The notes below the pieces were generated by a model, which did not search any database, had not been told where the DNA came from, and saw only the letters and a program-made list of their open reading frames with translations. A program made the translations under genes and the position numbers. 64,000 bases of DNA from an uncultured Candidatus Nitrosopumilus sp. (GTDB lineage Archaea > Thermoproteota > Nitrososphaeria > Nitrososphaerales > Nitrosopumilaceae): the NCBI GenBank assembly GCA_951812655.1, contig OX638319.1, forward strand, positions 124,001 through 188,000, given 5' to 3'. Of the stretch, positions 54,763 to 62,633 are shown piece by piece. Each line of letters begins with the position of its first letter. The first letter of the stretch is position 1.

Positions 54763-55173
54763 ATGAACAAAACGACACAAACTCAAATCAATATGGGTGA
54801 TTACAACAAACCTCAAGAACAAACCAAAGCCATCGGAATTGGCAAGATTTCCGGTGAAATCCTCAACATTATGGCCTTTAAGACTAACCGGGGCAGGCCG
54901 TCTCCCTACACTCCAAAGGAATCCATCGGAGAAGATGGGATGACTGATTATAACGTCATAGATACGGTCGAAACATTTGATGTGAACGGACAACAGGTAA
55001 GATCTTTTTTTGTAACGCCTGCCATAGTCAAGCAGATCCAAAGGGTTCCGAACTATCAGTCAGAGCTGGCTGCAGGCAACGTGTTTGGTCCGTGCAAAGT
55101 GGGACAAAAGATGTCTGCAAAGACTGGTGCAAACTATTGGTGCCTTCTTTTCCCAGGGGAAGATGGCTATTGA
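54763..55173 (+). CDS. Hypothetical protein, about 136 aa
   Basis: ATG 54763 chosen because TTAGAAT lies about 28 nt upstream. Polar, with GIGKISGEILNIMAFKTNRG and VRSFFVTPAIVKQIQRVP; ends with a Cys and WCLLFPGEDGY. No domain recognised. Confidence 0.5.
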   Translation: MNKTTQTQINMGDYNKPQEQTKAIGIGKISGEILNIMAFKTNRGRPSPYTPKESIGEDGMTDYNVIDTVETFDVNGQQVRSFFVTPAIVKQIQRVPNYQSELAAGNVFGPCKVGQKMSAKTGANYWCLLFPGEDGY

Positions 55174-55422
55174 TTTTTTTTAAATTATATTCTCTTGAAG
55201 ATTGTTTGATCCTGTTGTAGCTGGATCTTTTAATGACGCATTGGTTTGTTTGTACTGAAATTCTAATCCTCACGTTAAGCACTCATCACTTTTGGACTCT
55301 TCTTTATGATTTTTATGGTTTCGATCATGTGGTCTTTTACATGTGTTTTATTTTATTTTACTTCTTTTGATGCTGACTTGTTTTATCTTTGAAAGACAAC
55401 AGCTCAGTAATGATTTAATATT

Positions 55423-55932
55423 ATAATCAGACTAAAAGTACAACTTAAACAAATTTTACTATTCATATTTTCCATTGCGATCCTAGGTATCAGTACTCAG
55501 GTTTACACTGAGGATGATGGTAGCATCAGAGAAATCCACGTGATACTGCAGGATCACTCCACCATCTTTGAATTGGTCACTGGAGATGCCAATCAGGTGT
55601 ACGAGACTGGCACTGGAGATCTGGATGACGCTATGACTTATCTGCTAAAGATTACCGACCTTGACTTCTCGCAAATCGAGTGAATATGGCACGTGTATGA
55701 TGAGACCTCAGACGAGAGATCTGTCGCAGCATACAATGAATCTGTAGCAAATCTGTCTGACAGTGCTGAAATTGAAATGCTAAAACAGCAAAATTCTCAA
55801 TTAGTTAAGCAAAATGGAGAACTTCTTGAGCAAGTAAAACAACTAACAAAAAAAATTGATGACATGCAGTTGATTCTGATGGAGCAAATCAAGGTCATTA
55901 TGGAAACACTTGCGGGAATAAAGGTCAACTAG
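55423..55932 (+). pseudogene. Secreted coiled-coil protein gene split by in-frame TGA
   Basis: One frame runs from about 55423 to 55932 with a single TGA at 55681. Before it: signal peptide (LKQILLFIFSIAILGIS) and TEDDGSIREIHVILQDHSTI to KITDLDFSQIE. After it: HVYDETSDERSVAAYNES and a coiled coil (MLKQQNSQLVKQNGELLEQV). No ATG, GTG or TTG precedes the signal peptide; upstream is a stop. The GTG at 55693 could start the coiled-coil part alone (79 aa). Either a decayed gene or an unusual start plus stop readthrough. Confidence 0.55.
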
Positions 55933-56054
55933 TTTCTGCTGTTTGCCGTCTGTTTACTTCACTATCCTGTTGTAATGTTGTTGTATGTGATTTTTTGCTA
56001 CATCCTAAATTTGGTAATGTTTGAATTCTAATTTTATACGCATTGTTACGGGTA

Positions 56055-56174
56055 ATGTTCACTGCAAAGAAAATTCCTAAGCATGTTGTCACTTTCTCAC
56101 GTGGAAGACTTGGAATTGTGATTGAAAACAACGAGGTACATGGAAAACACGCAAAACAGAGGACGTATTCCTAA
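56055..56174 (+). CDS. 39-aa basic miniprotein
   Basis: MFTAKKIPKHVVTFSRGRL followed by GIVIENNEVHGKHAKQRTYS. Lys/Arg/His rich with beta-strand-like middle. A TTTATA box lies 17-22 nt upstream, slightly close. Function unknown. Confidence 0.4.
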   Translation: MFTAKKIPKHVVTFSRGRLGIVIENNEVHGKHAKQRTYS

Positions 56175-56388
56175 CATGATGTGTTTTCCAAACTGATCAT
56201 TCTACGACGCAGAATAACAGCTTCTCGCTAGTATTATTATGTTAAAATGATATTTAATGATGATCCTGATTTTTTGCTCATTGTAATAAAGATCGTATCT
56301 AAATAATACTGTGATAACTGCTTACCCCGTAGGTTTGATTTTTTTTATGTCTATCAATTTTTATTAAATACTGACAGTTCAAAACATC

Positions 56389-56520
56389 ATGGTAAAGTGT
56401 TGCATCTGCAAAATTGCAGCCGGAACTTCCAAAATAACTGATGGGAATCCTCAGTACAAGGGAAAGCCTATATGCAAGGAATGTGCTGGTTATCGCAAGT
56501 TACTCAAAGAAACAAAATAG
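56389..56520 (+). CDS. 43-aa zinc-ribbon miniprotein
   Basis: MVKCCICKIAAGTSK with a first Cys set and YKGKPICKECAGYRKLL with a second CxxC: a treble-clef-like zinc ribbon. A TTATTAAATA box lies 24-27 nt before the ATG, a textbook leaderless arrangement. Unknown role. Confidence 0.62.
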   Translation: MVKCCICKIAAGTSKITDGNPQYKGKPICKECAGYRKLLKETK

Positions 56521-56521
56521 T

Positions 56522-56785
56522 TCATTCCTTTTGCTTGATGTCTGAGTCCTTTGTCTTGTTCTTTTCTGCCCAGTTTTCGTACATCTTGATTAGCTCGTCC
56601 ACGTCTTTGCCCTCTTCAGAATAGGTCACAATCACTCCAAATGTTCCCTTCTTGTCGTGACCCCTTGCAAAGTATCCCCAAAAGGAATCTGGCAGCTTTG
56701 CAAAGCTGCTCGAATCATGCGATACTCCAATTAGGTTGTTTCCGATTACTTCTACTACCTTTTTTGCATCATTTTGCTCAATCAT
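56522..56785 (-). CDS. Hypothetical protein, 87 aa
   Basis: Alpha/beta: NDAKKVVEVIGNNLIGVSH, FWGYFARGHDKKGTFGVIVTY, then a charged C-terminus. ATG start; stop lies just after the convergent zinc-ribbon gene. Unrecognised. Confidence 0.5.
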   Translation of the reverse strand: MIEQNDAKKVVEVIGNNLIGVSHDSSSFAKLPDSFWGYFARGHDKKGTFGVIVTYSEEGKDVDELIKMYENWAEKNKTKDSDIKQKE

Positions 56786-56832
56786 GGGATGTCTGTTCTC
56801 TGATGCAATAAAAATCTGAATGTGCTGTAAAG

Positions 56833-57066
56833 TCAGTTGACGCCTTTTCGTCTTTTCAATTTTTCGCCTGTCAGCACGACTGTCTTCTTAAAGTTGTTAA
56901 TCTTGGCATCCATCTCGTCTTTTTCGGCCTTTGTACGTTCCCTCACTATCACGTCCTTGGGATCTACATAGTTGTCACATTTCTCACAAAGCCACAGTGT
57001 GATGTTCTCCTCTGTCTGGAATATGGGATATCTTCTCTCATTGCATTGTTTGCAGAATAGCGGCAT
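56833..57066 (-). CDS. Zinc-ribbon protein downstream of aspS
   Basis: 77 aa: CKQCNERRYPIF near 5 and WLCEKCDNYV near 25 form a zinc ribbon; the rest is charged and ends KLKRRKGVN. ATG 57066 lies 23 nt after the aspS stop, so it is probably co-transcribed with aspS and the NusA-like gene. The longer frame into aspS is not used. Confidence 0.6.
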   Translation of the reverse strand: MPLFCKQCNERRYPIFQTEENITLWLCEKCDNYVDPKDVIVRERTKAEKDEMDAKINNFKKTVVLTGEKLKRRKGVN

Positions 57067-57089
57067 GTCTCTTCTAAAATCCTCTCTCT

Positions 57090-58376
57090 TTATGGATTTA
57101 ACCTGTCTGGATCTCTTGGATACAGCACTACCTCGCGCACATTGTCTATTCCGATAAGCGTGGTCATCAATCTGTCCAATCCCATGCCCCATCCAGAATG
57201 TGGCGGCATTCCCCATTCAAACGTCTTTAGGTGATCTGTGAATTGGGAAGGATCCAATCCCTGCTCTTTTAGTCTTTCCTTGATCATTTCAGGATTGTGA
57301 AGTCTGGTTCCTCCTGACGAAAGTTCCAGAAATCCGTATTGCAGGTCAAACGAGCGGGACAGTGTTGCGTCTTCGTCCTTTTCCCTAATGTAAAACGGCT
57401 TTAGCTTCATTGGCCAGTCCGTGAGAAAGAAGAATCCCGGGTGGTTCTTGCCTATTATTCTCAGATGCGAATCCTGCAAGTCGTCTCCAAATTCAATTTG
57501 CTCGCCTTCTTTTTTTAGCTCCTCTACGCACTGCGTGTAGGTCACCTTTTCAAACGGCGTGGATGGGATCTCTATATAGTGTTCAATTGATTCCTGCTCG
57601 TTTTTGCAGTTCTCGGAAATGTCTTTGTATACTGCAACTACGAGGGATTCTAAAACATCCATGACATCGTTATAGTCCATGAATGCGGCCTCTATGTCGA
57701 TGCTGGTAAACTCAGTTAGATGTCTACCTGTATGGGAATTTTCTGCTCTGTAAAAGTTTGAAATCTCAAATACTCTCTCCAGTCCCAATGTCATCTGCTC
57801 TTTGTACAGTTGCGGACTCTGTGCAAGATATGCTGTCTTTCCAAAATATTTCAGTGAAAACAAATCTGCCCCTCCTTCGCTGGCACTTCCTATGATTTTT
57901 GGCGTGGTGATTTCCAAGAATTTTTTGTCAGACAATGTTTTTCTGAGTGACTGGAGAACGTGATGGCGCATCTTGAAGATGGCCGCTGTCTTCTGATTTC
58001 TCATGTCCAGTGCACGATGATTAAGTCTGGTGTCTATGTTGCTTTCCATTCTTCCAATGGGATCCACTGGCAGTGGGTGTACTGCCTTTCCGAGCACTTC
58101 GATTCCTTCTGCCTTTACCTCAAATGGAAAATCCCGTGCCTTTGTCTCTTGAACAATACCTGTGATGCTTACTACGCTTTGACGATTGATCTCTCCAAGA
58201 TTGTCGTTCAGCTCTCCCTTCACGATCACTTGGGAAATTCCTGTAACATCACGTAAAGTAATAAATGACATTTTTCCTAGTTTTCGAAGATCTTCTATCC
58301 ATCCTCCCAAAACCACTTGCTTACCGATGAGATTGTCGTTCAGCTCTCCAATGTCGTGAGTCTTAACAAAAACCAT
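57090..58376 (-). CDS. aspS: Aspartyl-tRNA synthetase (archaeal type)
   Basis: 428 aa class II synthetase. N-terminal OB-fold (QVVLGGWIEDLRKLGKMSFI), motif 2 FRAENSHTGRHLTEFTSID near 214-232, motif 3 GWGMGLDRLMTTLIG near 395-409. Short archaeal form, without the bacterial GAD insertion; such enzymes may be non-discriminating and also charge tRNA-Asn. It follows the NusA-like gene by 4 nt. ATG start. Confidence 0.96.
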   Translation of the reverse strand: MVFVKTHDIGELNDNLIGKQVVLGGWIEDLRKLGKMSFITLRDVTGISQVIVKGELNDNLGEINRQSVVSITGIVQETKARDFPFEVKAEGIEVLGKAVHPLPVDPIGRMESNIDTRLNHRALDMRNQKTAAIFKMRHHVLQSLRKTLSDKKFLEITTPKIIGSASEGGADLFSLKYFGKTAYLAQSPQLYKEQMTLGLERVFEISNFYRAENSHTGRHLTEFTSIDIEAAFMDYNDVMDVLESLVVAVYKDISENCKNEQESIEHYIEIPSTPFEKVTYTQCVEELKKEGEQIEFGDDLQDSHLRIIGKNHPGFFFLTDWPMKLKPFYIREKDEDATLSRSFDLQYGFLELSSGGTRLHNPEMIKERLKEQGLDPSQFTDHLKTFEWGMPPHSGWGMGLDRLMTTLIGIDNVREVVLYPRDPDRLNP

Positions 58377-58380
58377 CTTT

Positions 58381-58911
58381 CTACCTGCTATCCTCGAACT
58401 CTATCTCAATGTCAAGGTTTCGGGCGTCCTTGACTATTTGAACCACTTTTTCGGTATCTATTGGGAACTTTGGTGTCCATTTGCCTGAGACGACAGCTTT
58501 GGTTTTCTGTATTCCCCCTGGAGCCCACACTGCGTTTATTGATAGAATCTTGGTGGGAAAAAATAGATCCTCTATGAATCTTTTGTCAGTCTCGTCGGCT
58601 TCTACCAGCCATATTTTTCCTTTGAATTCCTCTTGTAACGTTCGGTATAATGTGCGACTTTGTCTAATAATCCTGATGTCCTCTTTTCCCAATGACAGGA
58701 TAAAATTTCCTTCGAATTCCTTGCAGGAATGCAGCTTAAAGTTGTCAATTGACTTGTTAGTTTTGGCAACCTTTGCTAGATTCATTGATGCCTCGACATC
58801 TGCCTTTGTCAGTTCCCCTGATTCTACTTTGCTTTCGCACATTGGACATAGAAGTGAGTTTTTTGCATCAAAGCCGCAGATTGGTAATTCCATTTGAATC
58901 GACTTTTTCAT
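58381..58911 (-). CDS. NusA-like transcription/translation factor with zinc N-terminus
   Basis: 176 aa. N-terminal Cys cluster (ICGFDAKNSLLCPMCESKV) and KH-type RNA-binding part (FILSLGKEDIRIIRQS; NAVWAPGGIQKTKAVVSG), the archaeal NusA-related pattern. It lies 4 nt before aspS in one operon. ATG 58911 is 23 nt after a GATATAAAC box. Likely binds nascent RNA; role inferred from family. Confidence 0.78.
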   Translation of the reverse strand: MKKSIQMELPICGFDAKNSLLCPMCESKVESGELTKADVEASMNLAKVAKTNKSIDNFKLHSCKEFEGNFILSLGKEDIRIIRQSRTLYRTLQEEFKGKIWLVEADETDKRFIEDLFFPTKILSINAVWAPGGIQKTKAVVSGKWTPKFPIDTEKVVQIVKDARNLDIEIEFEDSR

Positions 58912-58975
58912 TCTGACAATGTTGTTTATATCCCTTGGTGCAAAACAAAAATTCTAGATTGGATCTGATGAAATT

Positions 58976-59914
58976 ATGACATTTTTGACAGTTGACGGTC
59001 TGTCCTCGACATATTCTTCTTCAAAGGGTCCTGTATACGCAGTTGATGATGTTAGCTTTTGTTTGGAATCTGGTGAGTCCTTGGGAATTGCTGGAGAGAG
59101 CGCATGTGGAAAGAGCACGTTGGGACTGTCGCTGATTAGGATGCTCTCTGATGCCAACATGCATGGCAGGATCACCTTTGACGGCGATTCGATTTTGGAT
59201 ATGCCTCAATCACAATTCGATGATGACTTTCGATGGAAGAAAATCTCCATGATATTTCAGGGTGCCATGAATTCCTTGGATCCTGTTTTCACTGTGAATG
59301 AGCAGTTTGTAGAAATCCTAAGGCAGCATGATTTTGATGGGGATTTCAAAAAAAATATTTCTGATGCCATGCAATCCGTAAGCCTTGATGCGAGTGTCCT
59401 GAAAAAATACCCTCATGAGCTAAGCGGCGGAATGAAGCAAAGAATAATCATTGCAATGGCGCTGCTGCTGCAGCCAAAGTTCGTTATAGCAGATGAGCCT
59501 ACCACTGCCCTGGATGTCCTGATTCAGGCTCAGATTGTAAATCTGTTCAAGTCCATGAAAAAAGAAGGCGCATCATTCATGCTGATCACGCATGACCTTG
59601 CACTGCTGTCTGAAATCGCAGATAAAATCGGAATAATGTACGGCGGTCAGATGGTGGAATTCGGTTCCGCTGAGCAGATATACAAAAATCCCAAGCATCC
59701 CTACACCCAGGGCCTACTGGAATCAATCCCCATGCTGAATGCAGATCCTCCAAAGTACATTTCAGGCGTTCCTCCGAGTCTGCTTGATGCGCCTACTGAA
59801 TGCAGATTCATCGAACGGTGTCCTTTGGCAATCGAAAAATGCAAAAAACTGCCTCCGAAATTTGAGACTGAATCCGGCTATGTGATGTGCTGGCTGTACG
59901 AAGATAAAGTCTAG
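58976..59914 (+). CDS. ABC transporter ATPase, oligopeptide (Dpp/Opp) type
   Basis: 312 aa. Walker A GESACGKST near 40-48 (Ala-Cys where Gly-Ser/Ala is usual), Q-loop IFQGAMNSLDP near 97, signature ELSGGMKQR near 147, Walker B FVIADEPTTALD near 170, and the DppD C-terminal region with a Cys-rich iron-sulfur-like motif (CRFIERCPLAIEKC). The permease and binding-protein genes are not next to it, so it is a lone ATPase here. ATG start; divergent from the NusA-like gene. Confidence 0.9.
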   Translation: MTFLTVDGLSSTYSSSKGPVYAVDDVSFCLESGESLGIAGESACGKSTLGLSLIRMLSDANMHGRITFDGDSILDMPQSQFDDDFRWKKISMIFQGAMNSLDPVFTVNEQFVEILRQHDFDGDFKKNISDAMQSVSLDASVLKKYPHELSGGMKQRIIIAMALLLQPKFVIADEPTTALDVLIQAQIVNLFKSMKKEGASFMLITHDLALLSEIADKIGIMYGGQMVEFGSAEQIYKNPKHPYTQGLLESIPMLNADPPKYISGVPPSLLDAPTECRFIERCPLAIEKCKKLPPKFETESGYVMCWLYEDKV

Positions 59915-60210
59915 CTTTCTTTTGAATTGAGAAACTCCTCGTCGATTTTCTTCAAATAGATTTCCTGTATGTTCGCAATCTCTCTACCTGTGGTATTCTT
60001 GCAAATCATTTTTGCATACTGTGCCAGGTCGGTGTTTCTCTCTGTTTTTTCAAACCTTTCTATTTTCCTAAATGATTCTTGCTCAAACCTCATAATGTCC
60101 CTGAACTCTTTGCTGAGTTTCTCAGCGGTCATTCTTTTGTAATTTTTGGGATTCGAATCCCTGTAGTTAATCTCGTCAACAAGCTTTTGTATCTCACTTG
60201 CGTCTTCCAC
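59911..60210 (-). CDS. Helical hypothetical protein, 99 aa
   Basis: Charged, fully helical (TAEKLSKEFRDIMRFEQESF, REIANIQEIYLKKIDEEF). Ends 4 nt inside the convergent ABC gene. No family recognised. Confidence 0.5.
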   Translation of the reverse strand: MEDASEIQKLVDEINYRDSNPKNYKRMTAEKLSKEFRDIMRFEQESFRKIERFEKTERNTDLAQYAKMICKNTTGREIANIQEIYLKKIDEEFLNSKES

Positions 60211-60237
60211 GAACTACGATGTCGAAATGACAATAAA

Positions 60238-60333
60238 TTATTTTTGACTTTCTTTTTTGTGCTCGAGAATGTGTTTTAGTCCGTCTGTCATGTTTAAGGA
60301 GTCCAAGTCGATATCGCAGTATGGACACTTCAA
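60238..60333 (-). CDS. 31-aa C2H2 zinc-finger miniprotein
   Basis: TTG at 60333, four bases after the stop of the upstream DUF6659 gene. Starts KCPYCDIDLDSLN and ends KHILEHKKESQK: spacing C-x2-C-x14-H-x3-H, close to a classical C2H2 finger. Likely co-translated with the upstream gene. Confidence 0.5.
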   Translation of the reverse strand: MKCPYCDIDLDSLNMTDGLKHILEHKKESQK

Positions 60334-60337
60334 TTCA

Positions 60338-60712
60338 TCACGAGTATTTTTTTACGATTGGCAAGCAGGAGTCTATGATTCTCAGGACTTCTGATCTGAT
60401 CACCTTCTTGTCTATTGATATCCATACTCTCTGCTTCTTAATCGCAAAGGATATTGTCTGGACCTTTTCTCTCTCTTCCCATACGAATTCGATTTGACCG
60501 AGATTCTTGTCAAAAAAGCCTTCAAGATCTGTTTTCATCGCAATGTGTGAGAATTGATACTGCGTGTTCTTCTCGTTTAGGAGCGGGGTTAGATCTGGTC
60601 TTCTTCTGTATGCCAAAAGTTCGCCGCTCTCGCCAATCACACCTGTGAATCTGATGAAAGGGCTGATGGTTGAAATCTCATCGCAAATCTTTTCAAAGTC
60701 TTTTTTCGTCAT
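60338..60712 (-). CDS. DUF6659-like protein, 124 aa
   Basis: Same layout as the protein at 53417-53785: FEKICDEISTISPFIRFTGV, GELLAYRRRPDLTPLL, IEFVWEEREKVQTISFAIKK, and a final helix. Alpha-beta, possibly roadblock-like. Function unknown. Operon with a C2H2 miniprotein. Confidence 0.6.
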   Translation of the reverse strand: MTKKDFEKICDEISTISPFIRFTGVIGESGELLAYRRRPDLTPLLNEKNTQYQFSHIAMKTDLEGFFDKNLGQIEFVWEEREKVQTISFAIKKQRVWISIDKKVIRSEVLRIIDSCLPIVKKYS

Positions 60713-60802
60713 GCTTCCGACTTTGTCTGGATGATATTTTAATGAATTGCATGTTTTCTGTTCAAGATCTGATTAAATAATGCCTGAAAAACAGTTTGAT
60801 TT

Positions 60803-61501
60803 ATGGAATTAGGTGACATCCTTCCATTTGCAACTGATGACGGATATCTGATTTTGGCATTGATTAATTTTTTTGGTTCCTTGGTTCCGTTTGTTCCGCT
60901 ACCCGGATTCTTGTTTCTTGCCACAATGTCCGTTGGTAATGAATACGACCTGCATGCATTGGCACTGATATCTGCAGTAACTGCTACCATTGCAAAACAG
61001 ATCATATTCTTTGTAAGCTTTGGTGGACGGAAAATAATGAATGCAAAAACTCGAAAAAGAATGCGTCCCTTTGAAAGACTGGTGAAAAAATACGGTGCCG
61101 CAGCTGCATTCTTTGCAGCCGCAACTCCCATGCCTGATGACATCATATTTGTCCCGCTGGGTCTTGCAAAATATAATCCGAAAAGGTTTTTCGTTGCAAC
61201 TCTTGCAGGCAAGCTGGTTCTTTGCTATATCATTGTCTTCATCTCGCACTATATTGGATTGTCATTCATAGAACCCTTTTTGGAAGACGTAGACGATCCA
61301 ACTCCGGTATACATTGGAATTGCAATCTTTGCTACGATGATGACTGCAGTAATTGTAATACTGCTGAAATTGGATTGGGAAAGAATCATGGGAAAGTTTG
61401 CTCCATGGACTTTGGATGAAAACAACAAGGATGAGGAAGTATCCGACAACAACGACAAGGATGAGGAAGTATCTGACAGTGACAAAAAGAACAATGGCTA
61501 G
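60803..61501 (+). CDS. VTT-domain (SNARE-associated/DedA-like) membrane protein
   Basis: 232 aa. Five or so hydrophobic segments (LILALINFFGSLVPFVPLPG; ALALISAVTATIAKQIIFFV; LVLCYIIVFISHYIGL; AIFATMMTAVIVILL), including the FGSLVPFVPLPG and TPMPDDIIFVPLG loops of VTT re-entrant domains, and a hydrophilic tail with a duplicated NNKDEEVSD motif. DedA/VTT proteins move lipids or help membrane homeostasis. Overlaps mpg by 4 nt. Confidence 0.82.
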   Translation: MELGDILPFATDDGYLILALINFFGSLVPFVPLPGFLFLATMSVGNEYDLHALALISAVTATIAKQIIFFVSFGGRKIMNAKTRKRMRPFERLVKKYGAAAAFFAAATPMPDDIIFVPLGLAKYNPKRFFVATLAGKLVLCYIIVFISHYIGLSFIEPFLEDVDDPTPVYIGIAIFATMMTAVIVILLKLDWERIMGKFAPWTLDENNKDEEVSDNNDKDEEVSDSDKKNNG

Positions 61502-62055
61502 GCCTTCATCTTAAAATTCCATAACTTGTCTGCAGCTTTTGTTATTCCTACTCTGGGCGATTCAATTATTTTATTTGGTTTGCTCCCGTCGGAAATGTGC
61601 AACTCTGAATTTTTTGTTAGGTCTATGCCGTAGTGTTCTTTGGTAATTGCAAGTGCCTGTGCTAGCTTTGCCGGCCCGTTTGAAATATCTCTTAAACTTA
61701 CATTGCCCCTATTTTTCTGCATTACATCTATGCCTTTTTCGGGTCTGATTGCCCTTACCAGTACTGCACCAGCTGCAATTCTCGGACTTCTTGCCACTAT
61801 GTTAAAACAGTAATGCATCCCATAGGTGAAATACACGTATGCAAAACCTACATCCCCAAACATTACCTTGTTTCTGTCTGTAATTTTGTTAAACGCGTGG
61901 CTTGCAGGATCATTCTTGTGCATGTACGCTTCGGTCTCTGTGACGATTCCGGTTACTTGACGTCGTCCTATTTTTCTGACAATTTTTTTCCCAAGGAGAT
62001 TTCTCGCAACCTTTACTGTGTCTTTTAAATAAAATTCTCTAGGAAGGATAGTCAA
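61498..62055 (-). CDS. 3-methyladenine DNA glycosylase (AAG/MPG family)
   Basis: 185 aa. LARNLLGK-like start (VARNLLGKKIV), EAYMHKNDPASHAFNKITDRN near 42-62 (catalytic Glu), FAYVYFTYGMHYCFNIV near 72-88, and VLVRAIRPEKGI. Removes alkylated bases in base-excision repair. Overlaps the preceding UDG gene by 17 nt, so co-translated repair genes. Confidence 0.93.
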   Translation of the reverse strand: MTILPREFYLKDTVKVARNLLGKKIVRKIGRRQVTGIVTETEAYMHKNDPASHAFNKITDRNKVMFGDVGFAYVYFTYGMHYCFNIVARSPRIAAGAVLVRAIRPEKGIDVMQKNRGNVSLRDISNGPAKLAQALAITKEHYGIDLTKNSELHISDGSKPNKIIESPRVGITKAADKLWNFKMKA

Positions 62056-62632
62056 AGTCTATCTGGACGTCTCTTCCTTCCTTTATTTCTGTGATCAGAT
62101 GAAACATCTTTGCGATATCGCTTCTTAGAACCTTGATCAGCTCTTGGTTGTAAATTGTGGCTGCCGGATGAATGGTAATAAAATACAATTGCCCCTCTTT
62201 TCTAACCATTCTTCCTCGGTGCTTGGTGATCTCAGAACCTCCAAGCAGAGAATTAAACGCAGTATTTCCAAGTATGCAAATTATCTTCGGTTTGATTATG
62301 GATATTTCCTGCTTTAGGTATTGCTTGCATGTGTCTCTTTCGGATGTTTTTGGAACCCTGTTCTTGGGTGGCCTGCATTTTACGATGTTTGTGATGTACA
62401 CGTCCTCTCTTCGGACGTTCGCTTCTTCTAGTGCTTCTGACAGTTTTTTTCCTGCGATTCCTACGAATGGCTCTCCGTGAAGATCCTCGTTTCTCCCCGG
62501 AGCCTCGCCGACGAAGACAACGTCTGACTTGAAATTTCCCTTTCCCGGAACTGAGTTCGTTCTAGTCTTTGAGAGCTCACATTCTGTACATTCGATGACT
62601 TTGGCCCTTACGGTTTCTATTTTGCCATCCAT
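62039..62632 (-). CDS. Type-4 uracil-DNA glycosylase (iron-sulfur)
   Basis: 197 aa. Active-site GEAPGRNEDLHGEPFVGIAG near 43-62, TNIVKCRPPKNRVP near 81-94, His motif FITIHPAA near 156, and four Cys (ECTECELS near 15, KCRP, DTCKQY) that should hold a 4Fe-4S cluster. It removes uracil from deaminated DNA. Followed, overlapping, by the alkyl-base glycosylase; preceded closely by tldD. ATG start. Confidence 0.93.
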   Translation of the reverse strand: MDGKIETVRAKVIECTECELSKTRTNSVPGKGNFKSDVVFVGEAPGRNEDLHGEPFVGIAGKKLSEALEEANVRREDVYITNIVKCRPPKNRVPKTSERDTCKQYLKQEISIIKPKIICILGNTAFNSLLGGSEITKHRGRMVRKEGQLYFITIHPAATIYNQELIKVLRSDIAKMFHLITEIKEGRDVQIDFDYPS

Positions 62633-62633
62633 C

